A stretch of DNA of 16,697 nt from an uncultured Selenomonadales bacterium (GTDB lineage Bacteria; Bacillota; Clostridia; Christensenellales; QALW01), in the NCBI GenBank assembly GCA_905200615.1, contig CAJKLB010000045.1:1-16697 (forward strand), in the 5' to 3' direction. Made by a program: the position numbers and the translations under genes. Shown here piece by piece: positions 7,231 through 14,167 of this stretch. The notes under the pieces are model-generated. The model did not search any database, had not been told where the DNA came from, and saw only the letters and a program-made list of their open reading frames with translations. Each line of letters begins with the position of its first letter. Position 1 is the first letter of the stretch.

Positions 7231-8039
7231 ACACGGAAAAAAGGAATCCTAAAACTACGCATATTGATAAAATGACTACCACAGAGATGCTACACATCAT
7301 CAATGAGGAAAATTTTTATGCGGTAAAAGCCGTAGAGGCTCAAACCCAGACAATTGCCGCGGCCATCGACGCGATCACCGCAGCGCTGAATGACGGCGGA
7401 AGACTGTTCTATATCGGTGCAGGAACATCCGGACGGCTCGCGGTTGCTGACGCGGCGGAATGCCCCCCTACTTTCGGCGTATCCGAGAAACTAGTAACGG
7501 GAATTATCGCCGGCGGCTACGGCAGTATGCTGCGCGCCAGTGAAAACGCGGAAGACAGCGCTGAAAACGGAAAGAAAGACTTGCTCGCGCATCAAATAAA
7601 AAAAGGCGATATTTTGGTGGGAATTTCAGCCTCCGGCAGTGCGGCCTATGTGTTGGGCGCGATGGAGCTGGCAAAAGAACTGGGCTGTAAAACCATTGCG
7701 CTGACCTGTAACGCCGGCAGCGCCATTGATTCAGCCGGAGATATCAAAATCTGTACCGATACCGGGGCAGAGGTCATTACGGGGTCTACAAGAATGAAAG
7801 CGGGCACAGCACAGAAGCTGGTATTAAATATGCTTTCCACCTGCGCCATGATTAAAACCGGAAAAGTATATGAAAATTTGATGATTAACCTCTCCCCTTC
7901 CAACAAAAAGTTAGAAAAGAGAATGATCGGTATCGTGATGGAGCTGCGAAACTGTGACAGCGCAAAAGCCGAAAATTTATTAAAAGCCCATCAATGGAAT
8001 ATCAGAAAAGTATTGGAGGAATCCCAAGATGAAATGTGA
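7224..8039 (+). CDS. murQ: N-acetylmuramic acid 6-phosphate etherase
   Basis: Cleaves the lactyl ether of MurNAc-6-phosphate to GlcNAc-6-phosphate and D-lactate, in peptidoglycan recycling or MurNAc catabolism in the cytoplasm. Family blocks are clear: GAGTSGRLAVADAAECPPTFG at about 65-85, GIIAGG, ENAED, ISASGSAAYV and the diagnostic ITGSTRMKAGTAQK followed by LVLNMLST. The two catalytic glutamates known in E. coli MurQ (E83, E114) correspond to E79 and E110. The frame is open upstream inside the kinase gene, but ATG 7224 with AAGGAG at 7209-7214 fits the family N-terminus. It overlaps the kinase gene by 7 bp and the next gene by 11 bp. At 271 residues it is about 27 shorter than E. coli MurQ, lacking one C-terminal helical segment; the active site is complete. 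Confidence 0.95.
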   Translation: MLNTEKRNPKTTHIDKMTTTEMLHIINEENFYAVKAVEAQTQTIAAAIDAITAALNDGGRLFYIGAGTSGRLAVADAAECPPTFGVSEKLVTGIIAGGYGSMLRASENAEDSAENGKKDLLAHQIKKGDILVGISASGSAAYVLGAMELAKELGCKTIALTCNAGSAIDSAGDIKICTDTGAEVITGSTRMKAGTAQKLVLNMLSTCAMIKTGKVYENLMINLSPSNKKLEKRMIGIVMELRNCDSAKAENLLKAHQWNIRKVLEESQDEM

Positions 8040-10050
8040 ACTGAAAAAAGAAAACGGTATGGTCAGCATCTGTATTGACGGAAAAAACTATGCTCCGGTT
8101 TCTTTTAAATCTTTCCGTCCCACCAAAAGAAATATCAGCGAATTTTATACTGCCGGTATCCGTTTGTTCAATATTTTAAGCAGCGGTATTATTTCCGCAA
8201 TCGGTGTTCCCTACTCTCTTTACGGAGAATCGTGGATTCATGAAACCGAATATAATTTTAACGCTGTCGATCAGCAAATTGAGCTTTTTCTAAAAAACGC
8301 GCCGGAGGGCTATTTTGCCTTGATGCTGCAGCTGGATACACGTCCATGGTGGTTAGAAAAGTATATCGGTTATCCGGATTCCTTCCATAAGTTAGCACAA
8401 ATGGAGGCGGATCCGCATTGGAGAGAATCCGCGGCAGCCTATATGCAAGCCGTACTTTCTCATGTGGAAGAGAAATACGGAGATCGATTTTACGGATACT
8501 TTCTGCTTGCCGGAACAACAACAGAGTGGTTCAGTGAAGACAGTTTTGAAGAGCCTTCGCCGTTTTCAGAGGCAGCCTATAAGAAATGGATGAATGATGC
8601 TAACGCAGAGGTTCCCGCAAAAGAACGCCGTGAGACCGCTGAAAATATCGTCTTTCTTGATTGTCAAAAAGAAAATGACCTGATTAGCTATCGAAAATTT
8701 GAAAACTGGCTGCGGGCAGATACCATTTTATACTTTGCCAAAAAAGCACAGGAAATCTTAAAACATCAAAAGCTTTTAGGGTTATACTTCGGTTATATTT
8801 TTGAACTGAACGACAGCCGGCTTTGGAACACAGGGCATTTGGATTATGAACGCGTATTTTTATCTGAGGATATCGACATGTTTTCCAGTCCGGTATCCTA
8901 TGCCTCACGCAGACAGGATTGCGGCAGTCATCAAATGCTGACCAGCCAAACCCTGACACTTCATAACAAACTTTACTTTATTGAACATGATCAAACTACC
9001 TGTATTTTGCCCGATCACATCGAAGGCCGTTATTTTGTTCATCCCAATAAAGCAAAAACGATTCAGGAAGATATCAATCTTCTTCGCCGCGATTTTTTAC
9101 TCGCGGTAGCAAACGGTTGCGCGATGTGGTGGTTTGATATGCTGGAGGGATGGTTTTATCATAAGGATTTTATGACGGAAATCACAAAAATGATACAAAT
9201 TTCTCAGCTTCTTCTTTCCTTAGGATACCGCTCAATCAGTGAAATTGCCGTAATTGTTGATCCTGAATCAATGTATTTTGTCAATAAAAATTCCCGTATG
9301 AACACTATTCTATTAGGAGACCAGCGCGAGGAGCTTGCTTTGCTCGGCGCAGGATATGATATTTTCTCTTCGTGCGACGTTGATAAAATAGATACGACAC
9401 AATATAAACTCTTTATTTTCCTTGATCAGTTTAAAACCAGCCTCTCTGCAGATGAGTTCATCGCAACATTAAAAAAGAACGGAAAAACGTTACTTTTTGT
9501 ATATGCCTATAACCTTTTAGATAAAAACTACGATACGGAACATATGAGCAGCAGTTTAGGGTTTGCCATAGAAGAAAATCCTTGTTTAGAAGATACAGTA
9601 TGTTTAAAAGACGGAAATAGCTGGACGACATGTGCCGCAAAGCCTTGCTTTGCCATAGAAGAGGATATTACCGTTTTAGGTTATTATAAAAACAGTCAAA
9701 AAGCCGCTTTCGGTTATAAACGGGAACAAAACGCGATTATCGCGTTCTCCGGTCTTGGTACCGTAAGTCATATAGCGCTGAACGAATTGCTGAAGATATC
9801 CGGAGTTCATCAATATACTGCCTCCGCTGACGCGGCGATTTATACCAATCAAATAATTTTAGGTGTATATCATTTGCAGGAAAAAGATACGCTTTTATCT
9901 CTTCCCGAAGAGGGCGTATGGATTGATCTTTTCAACGGAAATCAAGAATATTGTTCTCAGAACAAACAGCTGTTTCTTCCCTATTCTCAAGGCCGCGCGA
10001 AACTATTAATCAAAAAACAGTATCTAAAAAATGATGTTCTAAAAGAATAA
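8029..10050 (+). CDS. GH42-like glycoside hydrolase family protein, cytoplasmic
   Basis: A 673-residue protein without signal peptide. Residues about 25-390 look like a TIM barrel of the GH42/GH-A type: QLDTRPWWLEKY at 101-112, a strand ending in TTTEWF with E166 as candidate acid/base, LYFIEHDQT with E319 as candidate nucleophile, and WWFDMLEGW at 367-375 near the last strand. Residues about 404-600 resemble the flavodoxin-like trimerisation domain of GH42 beta-galactosidases (IAVIVDPESM, LGAGYDIF, KLFIFLDQF). A small C-terminal beta domain follows. The ATG has GGAGGA 8 nt upstream and overlaps murQ by 11 bp, so the three genes form one coupled operon. The context points to an imported amino-sugar glycoside or muropeptide-derived disaccharide as substrate, but this is inference; the galactose genes nearby make a galactoside possible too. 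The exact CAZy family was not determined. Confidence 0.75.
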   Translation: MKCELKKENGMVSICIDGKNYAPVSFKSFRPTKRNISEFYTAGIRLFNILSSGIISAIGVPYSLYGESWIHETEYNFNAVDQQIELFLKNAPEGYFALMLQLDTRPWWLEKYIGYPDSFHKLAQMEADPHWRESAAAYMQAVLSHVEEKYGDRFYGYFLLAGTTTEWFSEDSFEEPSPFSEAAYKKWMNDANAEVPAKERRETAENIVFLDCQKENDLISYRKFENWLRADTILYFAKKAQEILKHQKLLGLYFGYIFELNDSRLWNTGHLDYERVFLSEDIDMFSSPVSYASRRQDCGSHQMLTSQTLTLHNKLYFIEHDQTTCILPDHIEGRYFVHPNKAKTIQEDINLLRRDFLLAVANGCAMWWFDMLEGWFYHKDFMTEITKMIQISQLLLSLGYRSISEIAVIVDPESMYFVNKNSRMNTILLGDQREELALLGAGYDIFSSCDVDKIDTTQYKLFIFLDQFKTSLSADEFIATLKKNGKTLLFVYAYNLLDKNYDTEHMSSSLGFAIEENPCLEDTVCLKDGNSWTTCAAKPCFAIEEDITVLGYYKNSQKAAFGYKREQNAIIAFSGLGTVSHIALNELLKISGVHQYTASADAAIYTNQIILGVYHLQEKDTLLSLPEEGVWIDLFNGNQEYCSQNKQLFLPYSQGRAKLLIKKQYLKNDVLKE

Positions 10051-10081
10051 CCCCTGTTTTTGGACATTGAAGATCTTTCCC

Positions 10082-10126
10082 AAAAATCATTTTGCGCTTT
10101 TTCCAGTTGGTAAAAAGCGCAAAATG
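10082..10126 (-). terminator. Terminator hairpin for leftward transcription
   Basis: A perfect 15-bp inverted repeat (CATTTTGCGCTTTTT at 10088-10102, its complement at 10112-10126) has a 9-nt loop. On the minus strand the stem is followed by ATTTTT; on the plus strand no T tract follows. It should therefore stop transcripts from the isomerase/GH99-like operon, or from a small RNA, about 280 bp beyond the last leftward stop codon. Confidence 0.7.
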
Positions 10127-10265
10127 CTCAACCTGTCGAAGAAGCTGTTGCTAAATAGCCATAGGTACAAAAAATTTTATGCATCACATCGGGACGCCCC
10201 CGATGAGGGTTCTCCAAGTCTTCCTACCGAAACGTTTTATGCCTCTTCCGCGCTCTGCAAGGTAA

Positions 10266-10302
10266 GATTTTGCCTTCTTCGGAGGGCAAATCGAGTTTTT
10301 TT
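10266..10302 (+). terminator. Terminator of the XRE-kinase/murQ/GH operon
   Basis: GCCTTC-TTCG-GAGGGC, extended by GATTT/AAATC with one bulged T, is followed by GAG and seven T on the plus strand. It lies about 216 bp after the stop of the glycoside hydrolase gene, leaving a long 3' UTR. Confidence 0.7.
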
Positions 10303-10337
10303 GCTCCACTGCCTTTAAAAAAACGGACAAAAACGCT

Positions 10338-10343
10338 ATTATA
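10338..10343 (-). promoter_or_regulatory. Possible minus-strand -10 box in the convergent region
   Basis: A perfect TATAAT on the minus strand, 61 bp past the stop of the leftward GH99-like gene. No good -35 is present at 16-18 bp, so a promoter here is only a possibility. It matters because it would start a small RNA ending at the 10088-10126 hairpin. Confidence 0.25.
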
Positions 10344-10403
10344 CAACTTTTTTGGCCCTATGAATTTTTTGACACTCTTTGTCGTTTTTAGTTTAAAAAA
10401 TAC

Positions 10404-11597
10404 TCATTTCTCTAATTTTTTTGTACAATGTGCGGAAAGGTCACATTTTCCCCATTCCTTATCATAATCACCCAACCCGAGAAAATGCGGGTCTCTGTAA
10501 TCCGGCAAATTATCCCGTTTCGTAAATACTTCGCGTACAGCCTGCAAATATTTAAATCCTCCTTCGTAGTGCGGAGAAAGATAATGTCCCTCGTCCCACT
10601 CGTTCCAGTTATCCAATATCAGCATTCTCGACGCCGGCGCATCGGAAGGAAGGGTATCCATCAAACATTTGATCTTTTCCAAAAGCTCTCTCCAGGAATC
10701 CGGCTCCAAATTCCAAAGAGAACTGTTTTCGGCTGTACCGTAAATTTCCGGCATAATATCCAGTCTCGGACGTGGGTCCCACTGTTTGCTGGCTGTAGGG
10801 ATAAAATAATACGGATCTTCCGCTGCCCGAAGATACATTGCCTTTAATTGTGCCTGAATCACTTCCTGCTGAGTAGGCCGCAGCTGCCTTACCGGCCAGC
10901 AATAGGTAAATGTGCTGTTATACCCGCCTTTGCGATACTCGTTGTAACGTTCCAGATCATGATACCGATATTCAACTAAAAAATGAATACCGTCAAACCC
11001 AAATTTCTTAGCATACTCCTGTGCTTTAGCAAATGCTTCTGCCTGCGCCTCAGGACCGCCGAAGCCGTCACGAATACAATTTTGATAATCATAAAAATAT
11101 ACCACGGGTTTATTATCGATTACCAGATAATTGGGTTTTGTAAAATACTGTTCCATCCAGAACGGCAGCAAATTTTCCTCAAAATCCTTGGGATTGGTAT
11201 TCGCCCATTTTTTCTGGCCTTCAAACATAATGGCAAACTTCATCATATTCCGATATCTTGCTCGGAATAATCCCTCATGGATGCCGTGTCCGCAGCGCAG
11301 GTCCTTGATCGTAATCTTTTTTCCTACATTTTCCTTGTAGCGATACCAGCAATAAATAAAGCAGTTAATCCCGTGTTCCACTGCCCACTTAATCTCCCAA
11401 TCGATTACCTCGGGGTTATCTTCGTCATAATGTCCTAACAGCGGCGTCCGTTCCGGATAATTGTCGATTTGCCTGAATCCGTTATGCAGCTGCGCTGCAC
11501 CTTTTTTCCAAGCCGGATAATAATGCACGCCGATCAGATAATCTCCGGAAACCGGCTGCGGTTCAGGTACATAATCATAGAGTTTTATGTTATACAT
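10404..11597 (-). CDS. GH99-like (WbsX family) domain protein
   Basis: A 397-residue cytoplasmic protein with no signal peptide. The opening block IGVHYYPAWKKGA (22-34), PERTPLLGHYDEDNPEVIDW (48-67), HGINCFIYCWY (75-85) and the C-terminal NWNEWDEGHYLSP (330-342) are the hallmarks of the GH99-like/WbsX family, a TIM-barrel group found in polysaccharide loci. Acidic residues E333, D335 and E336 in the last motif are candidates for the active site. Members are variously annotated as glycosyltransferases or endo-mannanase-like hydrolases, and the reaction here is unknown. The ATG has AAAGGAG about 7 nt upstream. It starts 13 bp after the isomerase stop, so the two form one leftward operon under the neighbouring AraC regulator. 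Being cytoplasmic, it would act on an imported oligosaccharide or on a sugar conjugate. Confidence 0.8.
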   Translation of the reverse strand: MYNIKLYDYVPEPQPVSGDYLIGVHYYPAWKKGAAQLHNGFRQIDNYPERTPLLGHYDEDNPEVIDWEIKWAVEHGINCFIYCWYRYKENVGKKITIKDLRCGHGIHEGLFRARYRNMMKFAIMFEGQKKWANTNPKDFEENLLPFWMEQYFTKPNYLVIDNKPVVYFYDYQNCIRDGFGGPEAQAEAFAKAQEYAKKFGFDGIHFLVEYRYHDLERYNEYRKGGYNSTFTYCWPVRQLRPTQQEVIQAQLKAMYLRAAEDPYYFIPTASKQWDPRPRLDIMPEIYGTAENSSLWNLEPDSWRELLEKIKCLMDTLPSDAPASRMLILDNWNEWDEGHYLSPHYEGGFKYLQAVREVFTKRDNLPDYRDPHFLGLGDYDKEWGKCDLSAHCTKKLEK

Positions 11598-11610
11598 TTT
11601 GCTTTCTCCT

Positions 11611-13065
11611 TTATGAATTGGTTCCTACCACAATGGTTTCAACACCCAGTACTTTGCCCAATTTTTCAAGTGTAGCGGCATAGTTTCCGGTTCCCATCGC
11701 AAAATGATGTGTCGGACCGGCCAAGCACCAATTCTTAATAAACGTCGGCGTATCCGGCAGATACGAAGCTCTGGTATTGGTGTTTCCCGTAGGAGGAATC
11801 GGACCGGCGTTAGACATTCCCTCGCCGATCACAAACCGAAAGCCGCCGGAAGCCGTTTGATTGATTCCAAGCATTGTAAAAGGCCCCTCTTTCAGCTTAA
11901 ACTCTACCGAGGCGCCGCTGCCCTCCTTTCCGTGATACTTCTTTAACGAGCGAACAACAGGCTTCCCCTGGGCAAGCTGGATATGATGCGGTCCGTCGTG
12001 CCCGACTAAAATGCAGTCGTTGTCAAAATCAAACGGATGAATCTCGGCAAAGCTTCCGCCGATACCGATAGTATCCATAATCAGCATCGCAATACAGGTC
12101 TTAATATCAAATTCTCCGCACATGGGCACACCGCGCGCAATCAGCATGGAATTGCCTAAAATCAGCGAACTTGCCAATTTTCTGTTTTCGCTTCCCTCGG
12201 CGCCTGCATAAAAATAAGCCAAACCGTCCAGTTTATAAACTTTTCGAAAACGCTCCAGCGCGGCGGATGCCTTGGCCGCATAAAAAAGGTCCTCATCGGT
12301 AAGTTTCATCGTAACGGGATCGCTTTTGGGCTCCGGCATATCAAATTCTTCCCGAATAATCGCTGTCTGCTCTGAGATCTCCGCCTCGGTTACCTTATGA
12401 TATTCCGTCAATAAATCATCAATTTCCAGCAAGGGAACATGGATGCCAAACGCGGTAAAAACAGCTGTGGGATCGGTGTGCATATCATACATGGCCTCCA
12501 ACACATGTCCCATAAGCCCGATTCGGGCTCCTTTTAACGTCCGCAAAGTCTTGGCGATCAAACACCATTGTCTAATCGCCTCTTCTGCTTTTTTATCATG
12601 ATACAGCGTACCGATAATAATATCATAGATCTGCTTGTTCATGCGCGACGCCACACCGCAGAATTCCGGTACCGAGCAAATATTATCGTTTTCCAGCTGC
12701 ATAAAGGTATTGGCCTTTTCGTAATCCATAGCGCTTCTGGGCTGCAGGGCCGCAAGTACTACAGGCGCGCTGCAATTACGCAAAACCGGCGCAAATACCG
12801 AAGAAGTTGCATAAGTAATCATATTACAAAAAATAAGATTGACATCCGCGGCATTCAATTTTACCGCAGCCTCATTGGCGGCAATACTGTCATCAATAAT
12901 CCCTAAGTCTACAATTTGAACTTCATTTTTGGCTACCAAGGCCACAAAATCCTGATGGTATTTTTGCATATTTTCCTTTAGGCCGGGAAACTGATGCCAA
13001 TAGGTGCCATGCGCAACCGCAAAAATGCCGATCACTGGCTTTTTCACCGGAACTCTCTGCAACAT
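11611..13065 (-). CDS. L-arabinose/L-fucose isomerase superfamily protein
   Basis: A 484-residue protein of the aldose-ketose isomerase superfamily that includes AraA and FucI, which interconvert an aldose and ketose with a divalent metal. Visible features are an N-terminal Rossmann-like half (KPVIGIFAVAHGTYW, VNLIFCNMITYA), ARIGLMGH near 180-187, then the C-terminal metal-site blocks AGAEGSE (288-293, E290), CGEFD (316-320, E318), ILVGHDGPHH (352-361, H356) and PTHHFAMGTGN (451-461). The N-terminal region differs from canonical AraA, which suggests another pentose, deoxyhexose or modified sugar, so I give no gene symbol. Exact metal ligands need alignment. The ATG has AAAGGAGA about 8 nt upstream. 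It is first in an operon with the GH99-like gene and is divergent from an AraC-type regulator whose likely sites abut its promoter. Confidence 0.82.
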   Translation of the reverse strand: MLQRVPVKKPVIGIFAVAHGTYWHQFPGLKENMQKYHQDFVALVAKNEVQIVDLGIIDDSIAANEAAVKLNAADVNLIFCNMITYATSSVFAPVLRNCSAPVVLAALQPRSAMDYEKANTFMQLENDNICSVPEFCGVASRMNKQIYDIIIGTLYHDKKAEEAIRQWCLIAKTLRTLKGARIGLMGHVLEAMYDMHTDPTAVFTAFGIHVPLLEIDDLLTEYHKVTEAEISEQTAIIREEFDMPEPKSDPVTMKLTDEDLFYAAKASAALERFRKVYKLDGLAYFYAGAEGSENRKLASSLILGNSMLIARGVPMCGEFDIKTCIAMLIMDTIGIGGSFAEIHPFDFDNDCILVGHDGPHHIQLAQGKPVVRSLKKYHGKEGSGASVEFKLKEGPFTMLGINQTASGGFRFVIGEGMSNAGPIPPTGNTNTRASYLPDTPTFIKNWCLAGPTHHFAMGTGNYAATLEKLGKVLGVETIVVGTNS

Positions 13066-13096
13066 AATAAAGAATCTCCTTTTGTTTAAAATTTAC

Positions 13097-13125
13097 TTGA
13101 TTATACTGCTTTTTTATGGTTTAAT
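13097..13125 (+). promoter_or_regulatory. Predicted promoter of the AraC-type regulator gene
   Basis: TTGATT (13097-13102), 17 bp, TTTAAT (13120-13125). Its -35 overlaps the -10 of the leftward isomerase promoter, so the two should compete. The direct repeats at 13133-13167 lie just downstream of the expected start site, where bound regulator would repress its own gene. Confidence 0.5.
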
Positions 13126-13128
13126 AAA
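13100..13128 (-). promoter_or_regulatory. Predicted isomerase operon promoter
   Basis: Minus strand: perfect TATAAT (13105-13100), 17-bp spacer, poor -35 TTTATT (13128-13123). A good -10 with a poor -35, bordered upstream by direct repeats, is the usual layout of an AraC-activated promoter. Confidence 0.65.
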
Positions 13129-13132
13129 GTAT

Positions 13133-13167
13133 AAAAATAAACGTTTCTTTGTCAAAAATAAACTTTT
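13133..13167. promoter_or_regulatory. Direct-repeat half-sites, 21 bp apart: likely AraC-regulator operator
   Basis: AAAAATAAACGTTT (13133-13146) and AAAAATAAACTTTT (13154-13167) match at 13 of 14 positions and are offset by exactly 21 bp, two helical turns, the spacing of AraC-family half-sites. The nearer copy ends 4 bp from the -35 of the leftward isomerase promoter. The pair also lies in the 5' UTR region of the regulator gene itself. Confidence 0.65.
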
Positions 13168-13183
13168 TAAGGAGTATGCTGCA

Positions 13184-14026
13184 ATGGATATTTCACATAT
13201 TCTGCCCTTTGTCAGATATATTCACTATATTGAACTGCTTCCCGAATTTACCTCCCATATTCAAATCGGCTATGATCATCGTATCTTTTATTGTATCAAC
13301 GGCAACTATTCGATAACGGCTGCCAATCGTCTCTATACCTTAACAGAAAATTCATTACTCTACATTCCTTCCGGCGTTCCTTATCATTTACATTCGCCAA
13401 GACAGAACATACTGCTGATAGGGATTAACTTTGATTTTTCCATGGATTTTTCCGCGCATTCCGTTCCGGTCGTTCCAGCGGCCAATTGGCAAAGCTTTCA
13501 GGAAAGCCGCCAATTTGAGCATGTCTGTTTTTCCGATGTTTCCTATTTCAATACTTCTTTTCTTTTAAGCGATCAGCACCAATTACTTGCCCTGATTCAA
13601 CAAATCTTAGAAGAGTATGCTTCGCAGCGCTTTTTTTTCGCCCAAAAGAATTCCGCTCTCCTGAAACAGCTGCTGACCGTCGTTGCCCGTACTCTGATGA
13701 CAGGCTTCGCGCCTTCCCCGCAGAAAACCGTAGACGCAGTTATCCGTTATATTCAAACGCATTATAAACGCCGTATTTCTAACAGTGACATCGGTAAAGA
13801 ATTGAATTTTCACCCAAATTATTTAAACCGGCTGATGCTGAAGCATACAGGAAAATCCCTGCATCAGTATCTGCTCAATTATCGTTTAACAAAAGCACTG
13901 GACCTTTTGCAATCCACCTCTATGACGGTTACCCAAGTGGCCTGTGAAACCGGGTTTTCCGACGTTCATCATTTTTCCAAATTTTTTCAAAAACAAACCG
14001 GTTGCACCCCAGGAAGTTTTAAATGA
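13184..14026 (+). CDS. AraC family transcriptional regulator
   Basis: A 280-residue one-component regulator. The N-terminal 150 residues look like the cupin-type sugar-sensing domain (FYCINGNYSITA, LLYIPSGVPYHLHS with histidines typical of the fold). The C-terminal 100 residues are the AraC/XylS double helix-turn-helix: AVIRYIQTHYKRRIS, DIGKELNFHPNYLNRLMLKH, then VTQVACETGFSDVHHFSKFF and KQTGCTPGSF. The frame is open back to 13004 across the divergent intergenic region, but ATG 13184 has AAGGAG (13169-13174) 9 nt upstream and begins the family-like sequence. It is transcribed away from the isomerase/GH99-like operon, and direct repeats with AraC-like 21-bp spacing lie between them, so it most likely activates that operon in response to its sugar and represses itself. 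Ligand unknown. Confidence 0.92.
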   Translation: MDISHILPFVRYIHYIELLPEFTSHIQIGYDHRIFYCINGNYSITAANRLYTLTENSLLYIPSGVPYHLHSPRQNILLIGINFDFSMDFSAHSVPVVPAANWQSFQESRQFEHVCFSDVSYFNTSFLLSDQHQLLALIQQILEEYASQRFFFAQKNSALLKQLLTVVARTLMTGFAPSPQKTVDAVIRYIQTHYKRRISNSDIGKELNFHPNYLNRLMLKHTGKSLHQYLLNYRLTKALDLLQSTSMTVTQVACETGFSDVHHFSKFFQKQTGCTPGSFK

Positions 14027-14095
14027 ATGTTTTAAAAAGAAACGCAAATACTAACTATACATAAGCAAAATCTGATTTTCAATATTTTTTTGATT

Positions 14096-14123
14096 TCTAC
14101 AGCAGAATTTTGCGGAATACAAT
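14096..14123 (+). promoter_or_regulatory. Possible promoter of the membrane-protein gene
   Basis: TCTACA (14096-14101), 16 bp, TACAAT (14118-14123), followed by a small 5' UTR hairpin CCTGA/TCAGG (14131-14143). The decamer CTGATTTTCA occurs at 14072-14081 and again at 14132-14141, 60 bp apart, bracketing this promoter. Confidence 0.4.
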
Positions 14124-14167
14124 AAAATAGCCTGATTTTCAGGTTAGAGATAAAGAGGGGTGCTATT

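Larger units (their letters stand above)
10051..10403. other. Convergent intergenic region with structured RNA potential
   Basis: No convincing gene lies in these 353 bp. The stretch is rich in inverted repeats: a perfect 15-bp hairpin (10088-10126), CATCGGG/CCCGATG with a 5-nt loop around 10186-10204, and a TTCG-capped hairpin with a T tract (10266-10302). A minus-strand TATAAT is at 10343-10338. Two readings fit: overlapping 3' UTRs of the two convergent operons, or a roughly 240-nt minus-strand small RNA running from about 10331 to 10082. I could not match it to 6S, SRP, RNase P or tmRNA. Confidence 0.5.

Noticed and set aside
10067..10318. An 83-codon plus-strand open frame in the convergent intergenic region
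   Set aside because: It needs a TTG start without a ribosome binding site, runs through two perfect hairpins and a terminator, and has an uneven composition not resembling a protein.
10082..10343. Assignment of the structured region to 6S RNA, SRP RNA, RNase P RNA or tmRNA
   Set aside because: None of the diagnostic conserved segments (for example the SRP GGAA tetraloop helix, the RNase P GAGGAAAGUC block, or a tRNA-like CCA end) could be found, so only a generic structured-RNA possibility is reported.
10369..10397. TTGACA followed at 17 bp by TTTAAA on the plus strand
   Set aside because: The -10 is weak and it would drive transcription antisense into the GH99-like gene with no product; most likely chance in AT-rich DNA.
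13004..13183. A 60-residue N-terminal extension of the AraC-type regulator
   Set aside because: It would cross the divergent promoter region and operator; ATG 13184 has AAGGAG at proper spacing and begins the family-like sequence.
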